Below are positions 1 through 6,730 of a stretch of 9,066 nucleotides of DNA, piece by piece (the first letter of the stretch is position 1; each line of letters starts with the position of its first letter). Below the pieces are notes generated by a model, which worked only from the letters and a program-made list of their open reading frames with translations, was not told the origin of the DNA and made no database searches. The position numbers and the translations under genes were made by a program. The stretch is from Limisphaerales bacterium (lineage in GTDB: Bacteria; Verrucomicrobiota; Verrucomicrobiia; Limisphaerales; UBA11358), in NCBI GenBank assembly GCA_027451565.1, contig DAIDJC010000125.1, forward strand, positions 1 to 9,066. The letters are read 5' to 3'.

Positions 1-63
1 TCATCCGCCGCTCCCGCCAAGACCGCAAAAACCACCCAAAAGCCAATGTTCCTTGAAATTTAG
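1..63 (+). CDS. Possible C-terminal tail of an upstream gene (partial)
   Basis: Frame 1 is open from the left edge to a TAG stop at 61-63. It gives 20 residues rich in Ala, Lys, Thr and Pro and ending in PMFLEI. An A/K/P-rich stretch like this is common as a flexible C-terminal tail. Frame 3 is also open for 17 codons, so the choice of frame rests only on composition and on the fact that a promoter-like region begins about 35 bases later. No family can be named. It may instead be non-coding. Confidence 0.3.
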   Translation, partial: SSAAPAKTAKTTQKPMFLEI

Positions 64-96
64 ATGCGTCTGCCCTGAGGCTTTACGGCGACCTCG

Positions 97-123
97 TTGA
101 CAAATTGCTCAATTTGGCATAAT
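97..123 (+). promoter_or_regulatory. Candidate sigma70-type promoter for the kinase cassette
   Basis: A perfect TTGACA at 97-102 is followed after 15 bases by CATAAT (118-123), a 5 of 6 match to the -10 consensus. The spacer is shorter than the usual 16-18; TAATCT at 120-125 would give 17 but matches poorly. A second -10-like TATAAA at 148-153 has only a weak TTTGGC partner at 126-131. The AT-rich patch stands out from the surrounding GC-rich coding DNA and is the only convincing promoter-like stretch before the three-gene cassette. Confidence 0.4.
101..116. promoter_or_regulatory. Perfect inverted repeat between -35 and -10, possible operator
   Basis: CAAATT-GCTC-AATTTG is a perfect 6-bp inverted repeat with a 4-base centre. 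It lies almost wholly inside the spacer of the candidate promoter, where a bound dimer would block or reshape RNA polymerase binding. The arms are AT-rich and too weak for a strong RNA hairpin, so a protein site is the likelier role. No regulator can be named from the repeat alone. It overlaps a degenerate match to the CusR-type box at 98-111. Confidence 0.3.
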
Positions 124-161
124 CTTTTGGCTATCATAGGTCTGGACTATAAACTAAGGTG

Positions 162-197
162 ATGTCCAAGCTGGTGGTTCTGGTGTCTGATTCATGA
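162..197 (+). CDS. Possible 11-codon leader ORF overlapping the kinase start
   Basis: An ATG at 162 opens a short frame encoding MSKLVVLVSDS. Its TGA (195-197) overlaps the ATG of the next gene (194-196) in an ATGA arrangement, the same geometry as the two gene junctions downstream. An AAGG at 156-159 sits only two bases before the ATG, which is too close for a normal ribosome site. Since the kinase gene has no good ribosome site of its own, the mini-ORF could deliver ribosomes to it by coupling. Chance is a real alternative for so short a frame. Confidence 0.2.
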   Translation: MSKLVVLVSDS

Positions 198-2755
198 AAA
201 TGAATTCCGGGAAATCCATTCATGAGCCCCAGGGCGGGGCGGACTGTGTCAGGGATTCGGCCATTGTTCATGCGCGGCTGGCTGCCATCGTTCGGGATTC
301 CCAGGATGCCATCGTGGCCAAGGACCTTGAGGGAATCGTCACCGACTGGAATGAGGGAGCTGAAAGGTTGTTTGGCTACCCGGCTGAGGAGATGATTGGC
401 AAATCCATCCGGAAAATCATCCCGGAGAGCCGGATGCATGAAGAAGAATCCCTGCTTGCTCGCATCCGGCAGGGGCTCAAGGTGGAAACCTTTGAAACCG
501 AACGGATTCGCAAGGATGGTTGTTTGATTCATGTTTCAGTTACGGCTTCACCCATCAGGGATACTCTTGGCGGGGTGGTGGGTGTTTCCAAGATCGCCAG
601 GGACATAACTTTTCAGAAGGAGCAAAATGCCGAATTCGAACGCCTCACGCGCCTCTACGCGGCTTTAAGCCAGATCAACCAATCCATTGTGATGGCTTCC
701 TCGAGGCAGGATTTGTTTGATAAAGTCTGCAAGGTGCTGGTGGAATTCGGCGGCTTTGAGATGGCATGGGTGGGCCGGATGGATGAACGCACCCGAAGGA
801 TTCTGCCGGTGGCCACGGGGGGGCAGGGCGCTGATTACCTCAATGCCGTCGAGGTTTTTGCAGATGACCAAGTCAAGGGCCGCGGACCCACCGGACAGGC
901 TTACCGGCTGGGCCAGCCATCCATTTGCAATGACATGTTGCACAATCCCACGACACAGGTCTGGCACAGGGAATTGGAGCAATTTGGGTTCAGGTCCTCG
1001 GCATCCTTCCCAATCCGCCAGATCGGAACGGTCTGCGGCACTCTTACTGTTTATTCCAGTGACCCATGGTATTTTCGGGACCAGGAAATCAACCTGCTGG
1101 AGGAGGCGGCAGGCGACATTTCATTTGCCCTCGAGGCCTTTGCCGAAAGGGAACGGCGCGAGATTTCCGAGAGAATGGCCGAAAGCGAGCGGCAGTTCTC
1201 CAAAACCATGATCGAGAGCCTGCCCGGGATTCTTTATTTTTACGATGACACCGGGCGTTTCATCCGGTGGAACCGGAATTTTGAGATCATTTCGGGATAT
1301 TCCGCCGCAGAAATCAGCGGCATGCATCCATTGGATTTCTTTGAGGAAAAAGACCGGGAAATGGTGCGCCAGCGGATTACGCAGGTTTTTGAAACGGGCG
1401 ATGCAACCGCCGAAGCCTCTTTTTGCTCCAAAAATGGCATATCCACGCCCTATTTTTTCACCGGCCACCGGATTCTGTTTGAGGGGAGGCCCTGCCTGGT
1501 GGGGGTGGGGGTGGATGTCTCGGAACGCAAACGAATGGAGTCCGCCTTGCAGCAAAGCGAGCTCAAGTACCGTGAACTGGTGGAACTGGCCAACAGCATC
1601 ATTGTGCGATGGAATATCCATGGTCAAATCACCTTCATCAATGAATTTGGCCAGCGTTTTTTTGGATATTCCGCCGCCGAACTTCTGGGCCGCAATGTCA
1701 TGGGAACCATCGTTCCAATACGCGAGAGCACGGGGCGGGACTTGGAAAGCCTGATGAAAAACATTTGCGCGGATCCCGCTGCGTTCCAGCAAAACACCAA
1801 TGAGAACGTTCGCCGGGACGGAAGCCGTGTGTGGATTTCCTGGACCAACCGGATCATTCAGGATGAGCGGAAGAAAATCACGGAAATCCTCAGCGTGGGC
1901 ACCGATATCACGCAACAGCGCCAGGCGGAACAGGCATTGAGGGTGCTCAACCAGACGCTTGAGATGGAGGTGGCGGAGCGCACCCGTGAACTGCAATCCG
2001 CGCTGCAAAAGGCGGAATCTGCAGACCGGCTCAAGTCCGCTTTTCTGGCCACCATGTCCCATGAGCTCCGCACGCCCCTCAATTCCATCATAGGTTTCAC
2101 TGGCATCCTGTTGCAGGGGTTGGCCGGTTCCCTGAACGAGGAGCAAACCAAGCAACTGGGTATGGTGAGCAACAGCGCGCGGCACCTTTTGGAGTTGATC
2201 AATGACGTGCTGGACATTTCCAAAATCGAGGCGGGCCAGTTTGAGGTCCGCTTGGCGCCCTTCAACCTCGAACAGTCATTGGAGCGTGTATTGGCCCTGA
2301 TCCGCCCGCTTGCCGAGCGCAAACACCTGGAACTCCGCGTCCAATTCGCCCAGGCGCCCACCGAAATGTTCAGCGACCAGCGCCGATTTGAGCAGGTGTT
2401 GATCAATCTGCTATCCAACGCCGTCAAATTCACCGACCATGGAAATGTGACCTTGCAGTCAGAAATGATTTCACACTGGACGCCTCCCGGTCGCTCTTTC
2501 ACCCTCCGGGCCTTGCGCATTCGCGTGTCCGATACAGGCATGGGAATCAAACAGGAAGAGCTCAAGAACCTGTTCCTGCCCTTTCACCAATTGGACAGTG
2601 GAACCACGCGCCAATTCGAGGGAACTGGCCTGGGCCTGGCCATCAGCCGCAGGCTGGTGGAGTTGCTTGGCGGGGAAATATCCGTCGCCAGCCAGTGGAG
2701 CATCGGCAGCGAATTCACGGTTGTTCTGCCGTGCCAACCCCATTTTCCAAAATGA
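194..2755 (+). CDS. Soluble sensor histidine kinase, PAS-GAF-PAS-PAS-HisKA-HATPase
   Basis: This 853-residue cytoplasmic sensor kinase autophosphorylates a histidine in response to a signal read by its N-terminal domains and passes the phosphate to receiver domains. Approximate order: PAS with PAC 25-142, GAF 155-315, PAS 330-450, PAS 455-577, a charged coiled-coil linker 578-612, HisKA 613-680 and HATPase_c 725-848. The catalytic landmarks are all present: H-box SHELRTP with His623, N-box Asn742, G1 box DTGMGI at 780-785 and G2 box GTGLGLAI at 810-817. There is no signal peptide or membrane segment, so the cue is probably intracellular (redox, gas, small ligand), but the ligand cannot be read from sequence. 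The start at 194 directly follows an in-frame stop at 188-190; an ATG at 200 is the only close alternative, and neither has a good ribosome site. It lacks its own receiver. A stand-alone receiver gene overlaps its stop by 4 bp and is its likely partner. Confidence 0.95.
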   Translation: MKMNSGKSIHEPQGGADCVRDSAIVHARLAAIVRDSQDAIVAKDLEGIVTDWNEGAERLFGYPAEEMIGKSIRKIIPESRMHEEESLLARIRQGLKVETFETERIRKDGCLIHVSVTASPIRDTLGGVVGVSKIARDITFQKEQNAEFERLTRLYAALSQINQSIVMASSRQDLFDKVCKVLVEFGGFEMAWVGRMDERTRRILPVATGGQGADYLNAVEVFADDQVKGRGPTGQAYRLGQPSICNDMLHNPTTQVWHRELEQFGFRSSASFPIRQIGTVCGTLTVYSSDPWYFRDQEINLLEEAAGDISFALEAFAERERREISERMAESERQFSKTMIESLPGILYFYDDTGRFIRWNRNFEIISGYSAAEISGMHPLDFFEEKDREMVRQRITQVFETGDATAEASFCSKNGISTPYFFTGHRILFEGRPCLVGVGVDVSERKRMESALQQSELKYRELVELANSIIVRWNIHGQITFINEFGQRFFGYSAAELLGRNVMGTIVPIRESTGRDLESLMKNICADPAAFQQNTNENVRRDGSRVWISWTNRIIQDERKKITEILSVGTDITQQRQAEQALRVLNQTLEMEVAERTRELQSALQKAESADRLKSAFLATMSHELRTPLNSIIGFTGILLQGLAGSLNEEQTKQLGMVSNSARHLLELINDVLDISKIEAGQFEVRLAPFNLEQSLERVLALIRPLAERKHLELRVQFAQAPTEMFSDQRRFEQVLINLLSNAVKFTDHGNVTLQSEMISHWTPPGRSFTLRALRIRVSDTGMGIKQEELKNLFLPFHQLDSGTTRQFEGTGLGLAISRRLVELLGGEISVASQWSIGSEFTVVLPCQPHFPK

Positions 2756-3141
2756 CCGGAGCCACCATTTTACTCGTGGAGGACAATGTCCAGAACCGTT
2801 ATCTCGCCACTTTTCTCTTGCAGCAGCATGGCCACAAGGTTGTGCCGGCCGCCGATGGGCGCGAGGCGCTTGAGCTGGCTGTCCGACTTCAACCCCACCT
2901 GATCTTGCTGGATATTCAACTGCCCGTCATGGATGGTTACACCGTGGCCAGGGCGCTGCGGGTGATTCCCCTGCTTCAAGCGGTGCCCATCGTGGCGGTC
3001 ACTTCCCACGCCATGGTCGGAGACCGCGAACGCTGCCTTGCCGCGGGGTGCGACGGCTATATTGAAAAGCCCATCAACCCCGAAACGTTTGTGGTGGAAA
3101 TCCACCGGTATTTGAAATCCAACCCCCCCAGACCATCATGA
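2752..3141 (+). CDS. Single-domain response regulator (CheY/DivK-like receiver)
   Basis: This 129-residue protein is a receiver domain and nothing else. It has the acidic pair Glu10-Asp11, phosphoacceptor Asp54 in LILLDIQLP, the switch Thr84 and the conserved Lys106 in the EKP motif. The start at 2752 overlaps the kinase stop as ATGA and places the first beta strand (TILLVEDN) right at the N-terminus. An in-frame ATG at 2695 would add 19 residues with no domain content and overlap the kinase by 61 bases. The sequence resembles the receivers normally fused to the C-terminus of hybrid kinases of this type (TSHAM for the common TAHAM), so it probably acts as the detached receiver of the preceding kinase, either as a phosphate shuttle or as a regulator by protein contact. 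No output domain is present. Confidence 0.93.
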   Translation: MTGATILLVEDNVQNRYLATFLLQQHGHKVVPAADGREALELAVRLQPHLILLDIQLPVMDGYTVARALRVIPLLQAVPIVAVTSHAMVGDRERCLAAGCDGYIEKPINPETFVVEIHRYLKSNPPRPS

Positions 3142-5936
3142 CCCGCATACTGATAGTGGATGACAAGGAAGAAAGCGCCTACTACCTGGAGGTGTTATTG
3201 AAGGGGCATGGGTTCGTGACCGATACGGCGCGGCATGGGGCCGAGGCCCTTGTCAAAGCCCGCCAATGCTTGCCGGACCTGGTAGTCACCGACCTCCTCA
3301 TGCCGGTGATGGACGGTTACACGCTGCTGCGTCTGGCCCGCTCCGATGACCTGCTCCGCAATGTGCCCTTCATCGTTTACACGGCCACCTACACCGACCC
3401 GGAGGATGAAAAGCTGGCCCTCAATCTCGGGGCGGATGCCTTTGTGCTCAAGCCTGCGCAGCCGGAGGATTTTCTTGCCAGGATTCGTGAGGTGCGCAGC
3501 AATCTGGCCAAAGGACGCCTTCCATCGGCCAAGACTGGAAAAACGGATGATCGGGAATTGCTCAAGGTTTACAGCGAAACCTTGATTCGGAAACTTGAAG
3601 AAAAAAGCCTCCAGTTGGAGGAAAGCAACCGCGCGCTGCGACAGGACATTGCCGAGCGCAGGAAAACAGAGCAGGAAAGGGAGCACTATTACAAATTTTT
3701 CCAGATTGCGAATGACCTCATGATTTTCACCGATGCCCGGGGTTGCATCTCCAGGGTCAATCAATCCTGCCTGAACACGCTGGGTTACTCCGAGGAGGAA
3801 ATGCTGGGCCAAGCCTTTCTCTCCCTGGTTCATCCGGAGGACCAGGCTTTGACCGGCGGGGAATTGCTGCGCCGGGTCCGGTCGGGGGCGCCGGTTCAAT
3901 GGGTCAATCGCCTTCTGTGCAAGGACGGGTCCATCCGCTGGTTTTCATGGCGCGCCAATTATGGCCCTTCAGACCAGATGACCTATGCCATTGCCAGTGA
4001 CATTACCGACCGCATCCAGTCGGATGAATTGCTGCGGCTCTTGAAATCCGCCGTCGTCCAGGCCCAGGAAGCGGTGCTGATCACTGATGCCCAGATCAAC
4101 CTTCCCGGGCCGAAAGTGGTTTTTGTCAATCCGGCTTTTTCCCGCATGACCGGCTATGAGCCTGACGAAATCATTGGTTGCACCCCCCGCAAGCTCCAAT
4201 GCCCCGGCACCGACCGCGCCGTGCTGGACCGCCTGCGCAAGAATTTGGAAAGAGGCGAGCCATTTAACGGACAGGCCCTCAACCGCCGAAAAAACGGCGA
4301 GGAATTCATCATGGAATGGCAAATTACACCGCTTCGAAATGAAAATGGGGTCATCACGCATTTTGTGGCCATCCAGAGGGATGTCACCGAGGCCCGGCGC
4401 GCCGGGGAGGAATTAAAATGGAAATCCGCCTTCCTCGAGGCGCTGGTGGATGCCACGGCGGATGGCATCCTGGTGGTGGACAGCCTTGGCCGGAAAATCC
4501 TTCAAAACCAGCGGTTCATCAAATTATGGAAAATGCCGGCCGACATCGCCGGGCAGGGGGATGACAAGGAGTGGATGAATTTTATCAGCGCCCGCACCCG
4601 TAATCCCAGCAGGTTCACCGAGCAAAGCCAGGCCCTCAATTCGCAGCCTGATAAAATCAGCCGTGAGGAGTTGGAATTGCTCGACGGGACCTATCTTGAC
4701 CTTTATTCCTCCCCCGTGCGTGACAAGTCGGGCCGGCATTATGGCCGGATTTGGGCATTTCACGACATCACCCAGCATCGGGAGTTGGAGGCGCAATTGC
4801 GCCAATCCCAAAAAATGGAGGCCCTTGGCCAGCTCGCAGGGGGCGTGGCTCACGATTTTAACAACATACTTGCCGTCATCCAACTCCAGGCGGGGCTGCT
4901 TCGCTCCGAGGCCAGCCTTACCCTGGAACAACTCGAGTTTGCCGCAGAAATTGAAAGTGCGGCCTCCCGCGCCTCAACCCTGACCCGCCAGCTTTTGCTT
5001 TTCAGCCGCCAGCAGGCCATGCAGCCCAGGACTCTTGATCTCAAGGAGGTCGTGGAAAACATCGCCCGCATGCTCCGCCGCACCTTGGGCGAAAAAATCT
5101 CCCTGGAGTTCAGCTTCAAGGAAAAGGACCTGTTCATCGAGGCCGACCCCATCATGCTCGACCAGATTCTCCTGAATCTGACCGTCAATGCCCGCGATGC
5201 CATGTCCAATGGGGGAATTATCACAATTGAAACTTCAAGCCTGGATTTGGATGAAAAGGATTGCAATGGCCGTCCGGGGGCGCGACCGGGTTCTTTCGTC
5301 TGTCTCACCGTTTCCGATACGGGCAGTGGAATTGCGCCCCAGCATCTTCCACACATCTTTGAGCCTTTCTTCACGACCAAGGAAATTGGCAAGGGCACCG
5401 GGCTGGGGCTGGCCACTGTTTTTGGCATTGTTCAGCAGCATAAGGGTTGGATCGAGGTGCGCAGCGAGTTGCGCAAAGGGTCCTCCTTTCGCATCTTTTT
5501 TCCACGCCAGGGCCGCCCTTCCCAGGATGGCGCAAGATGGGTTTCTCCTGAAACGCCCAAAGGCTCCCAGGAAACCATCCTCCTGGTGGAGGATGAAAGC
5601 GCCGTCCGCAAATCCATCCATGTCATCCTGACGCGCCTCGGCTACCGCATTCTTGACGCGGAAAATGCCCTGGATGCGCTGGAGGTCTGGAAACATCATC
5701 AGCAAGAAATCAAAATGATGATCACGGACTTGGTCATGCCCGGCCCGCTCAATGGCAGGGACCTCGCCCGGCAGTTGCTCGCGGAGCGCCCCTCCCTCCG
5801 GGTTGTTTACTTAAGCGGCTATAGCGCCGACATCGCAGGAATGGACATCAAACTGGAGATGGGGGTTAATTTTCTCACAAAGCCTTTCGATTCCAATATG
5901 CTGGCTCTTATGATCCGTCAGGCGCTCAAGTCATAA
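3138..5936 (+). CDS. Hybrid histidine kinase, REC-PAS-PAS-PAS-HisKA-HATPase-REC
   Basis: This 932-residue soluble hybrid kinase carries a receiver at each end. Receiver 1 covers about 1-120 (Asp8-Asp9, phosphoacceptor Asp52, Thr82, Lys105), followed by a long charged coiled coil at 140-182. PAS domains lie near 183-292, 299-420 and 425-555. The kinase core is of the NtrB-like type with H-box VAHDFNN (His572), N-box Asn684, G1 DTGSGI at 727-732 and G2 GTGLGLAT at 753-760. Receiver 2 covers about 805-930 with phosphoacceptor Asp864 and Lys915. The second PAS is of the LOV-like subgroup but has Pro350 where a photoactive LOV domain carries its flavin-binding Cys, so a blue-light role is unlikely. 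The start overlaps the previous stop as ATGA. Receiver 1 is a plausible entry point for phosphate from the upstream kinase, and receiver 2 an internal acceptor or sink. With no Hpt or effector domain nearby, the output is unknown. Confidence 0.95.
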   Translation: MTRILIVDDKEESAYYLEVLLKGHGFVTDTARHGAEALVKARQCLPDLVVTDLLMPVMDGYTLLRLARSDDLLRNVPFIVYTATYTDPEDEKLALNLGADAFVLKPAQPEDFLARIREVRSNLAKGRLPSAKTGKTDDRELLKVYSETLIRKLEEKSLQLEESNRALRQDIAERRKTEQEREHYYKFFQIANDLMIFTDARGCISRVNQSCLNTLGYSEEEMLGQAFLSLVHPEDQALTGGELLRRVRSGAPVQWVNRLLCKDGSIRWFSWRANYGPSDQMTYAIASDITDRIQSDELLRLLKSAVVQAQEAVLITDAQINLPGPKVVFVNPAFSRMTGYEPDEIIGCTPRKLQCPGTDRAVLDRLRKNLERGEPFNGQALNRRKNGEEFIMEWQITPLRNENGVITHFVAIQRDVTEARRAGEELKWKSAFLEALVDATADGILVVDSLGRKILQNQRFIKLWKMPADIAGQGDDKEWMNFISARTRNPSRFTEQSQALNSQPDKISREELELLDGTYLDLYSSPVRDKSGRHYGRIWAFHDITQHRELEAQLRQSQKMEALGQLAGGVAHDFNNILAVIQLQAGLLRSEASLTLEQLEFAAEIESAASRASTLTRQLLLFSRQQAMQPRTLDLKEVVENIARMLRRTLGEKISLEFSFKEKDLFIEADPIMLDQILLNLTVNARDAMSNGGIITIETSSLDLDEKDCNGRPGARPGSFVCLTVSDTGSGIAPQHLPHIFEPFFTTKEIGKGTGLGLATVFGIVQQHKGWIEVRSELRKGSSFRIFFPRQGRPSQDGARWVSPETPKGSQETILLVEDESAVRKSIHVILTRLGYRILDAENALDALEVWKHHQQEIKMMITDLVMPGPLNGRDLARQLLAERPSLRVVYLSGYSADIAGMDIKLEMGVNFLTKPFDSNMLALMIRQALKS

Positions 5937-6057
5937 AGCACCCATGATGCGTCATTTCACATCGGGCCCGCCTCGGACCCCTTTGCCGCTCGGCTCTCCG
6001 GCAGAAGGATCATTTTTTACTCCTGCCATGGTCTCCCCGTCCTAATGTTTTTTTCCC
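5937..6057 (+). other. Spacer between kinase cassette and metal module
   Basis: No gene, convincing promoter or terminator is visible in these 121 bases. A weak GCCG/CGGC stem (5985-5988 with 5999-6002) and a run of six T at 6013-6018 are 10 bases apart, too far for an intrinsic terminator. A second T run (seven T from 6048) sits directly before the next start. TAATGT at 6043-6048 is a poor -10 with no matching -35. Read-through from the cassette into the regulator gene is therefore possible. Confidence 0.5.
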
Positions 6058-6729
6058 ATGCGAATCCTGGTCATTGAGGATGAGGTCAAGACGGCTGCCT
6101 ATCTCAAAAAAGGCTTGGTGGAGAGTGGTTTTACCGTGGAGGTTTTCTCCTCGGGCACGGAAGGCTTGGACCAGGCCCTGCAAGTGGCTAATGACCTCGT
6201 CATTCTCGACATCATGCTTCCTGGCCTGGATGGCTGGTCCATCCTTTCTTCCATGCGCAAGGCTGGCTGCCAGACCCCGGTTCTCCTTCTCACGGCCCGC
6301 GACCTGGTCCAGGACAAGGTTCGCGGTCTGGAACTGGGTGCGGATGATTACCTGGTCAAACCCTTCGATTTTTCCGAATTGCTCGCCCGCGTGCGGACTT
6401 TGTTGCGCAGGGGTCCGCCCCGCCAGGAAGACGCGTTGCAAGTGGCGGACCTGCACCTGGATCTTCTCCGCCGCAAAGCTTTCAGGGCCAGGCAACCCCT
6501 GGTCCTCACTGCCAAGGAATTTGCCCTGCTCGAACTCCTCGTTCGCCGGCAGGGGGAGCCTCTTTCCAAAACTCTGATTGCCGAACAGGTTTGGGATATT
6601 CATTTCCACAGCGACCCCAATGTGGTGGAGGTGGCCATAAGGCGACTTAGGGCCAAGGTGGATGATCCTTTTCCACGCAAATTGATCCATACCGCCCGCG
6701 GCGTGGGCTACGTCCTGGAGGAACGCTGA
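6058..6729 (+). CDS. cusR: Heavy-metal response regulator, OmpR family (CusR/CopR-like)
   Basis: This 223-residue transcription factor is activated by phosphorylation from the sensor encoded next door. The receiver (1-118) has Glu7-Asp8, phosphoacceptor Asp51 in ILDIMLPGLDGW, Thr79 and Lys101. A winged-helix DNA-binding domain follows at about 125-220. The recognition-helix region NVVEVAIRRLRAKV (188-201) and the wing KLIHTARGVGYVLE closely resemble E. coli CusR, which has a similar DxNxxxVAxxRLRxKxD pattern. Length matches the family. The ATG at 6058 has no Shine-Dalgarno but follows a T-rich stretch. The sensor gene starts one base after the stop. A palindrome matching the CusR-type box lies before the efflux gene at 8222, its likely target. 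CopR, PcoR, SilR and CzcR are in the same family, so the metal (Cu/Ag versus Zn/Cd/Co) is inferred. Confidence 0.93.
   Translation: MRILVIEDEVKTAAYLKKGLVESGFTVEVFSSGTEGLDQALQVANDLVILDIMLPGLDGWSILSSMRKAGCQTPVLLLTARDLVQDKVRGLELGADDYLVKPFDFSELLARVRTLLRRGPPRQEDALQVADLHLDLLRRKAFRARQPLVLTAKEFALLELLVRRQGEPLSKTLIAEQVWDIHFHSDPNVVEVAIRRLRAKVDDPFPRKLIHTARGVGYVLEER
6717..6722 (+). promoter_or_regulatory. Strong Shine-Dalgarno for the sensor kinase
   Basis: GGAGGA lies inside the last codons of the regulator gene, eight bases before the ATG at 6731. It is the only textbook ribosome site in the window and fixes the sensor start with confidence. Confidence 0.75.
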
Positions 6730-6730
6730 A

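Noticed and set aside
97..131. Possible sigma54 promoter (GG at 116-117 and GC at 130-131)
   Set aside because: The GG-to-GC spacing is two bases too long for the strict -24/-12 geometry, and no sigma54 activator domain is encoded nearby.
817..823. Run of seven G in the GAF region, possible phase-variation tract
   Set aside because: The frame is intact, the run is short, and the gene is not of a surface or phase-variable type.
1483..1513. G-rich run resembling a G-quadruplex (G4, G5, G5 tracts)
   Set aside because: It encodes the LVGVGVDVSER end of a PAS/PAC domain, which explains the G-rich codons. There are only three tracts of three or more G, and the spacing is uneven.
1121..2185. Long open frame (354 codons) on the minus strand opposite the first kinase
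   Set aside because: It is antisense to the clearly conserved PAS/HisKA region, has no recognisable domain and no plausible start signal. Long antisense frames are expected in GC-biased coding DNA.
3195..3899. 234-codon minus-strand frame opposite the hybrid kinase N-terminus
   Set aside because: It is antisense to an intact receiver and PAS region and shows no motif or start signal.
5985..6018. Possible intrinsic terminator after the hybrid kinase
   Set aside because: The stem is only four base pairs with a 10-base loop, and the T run begins 10 bases after it.
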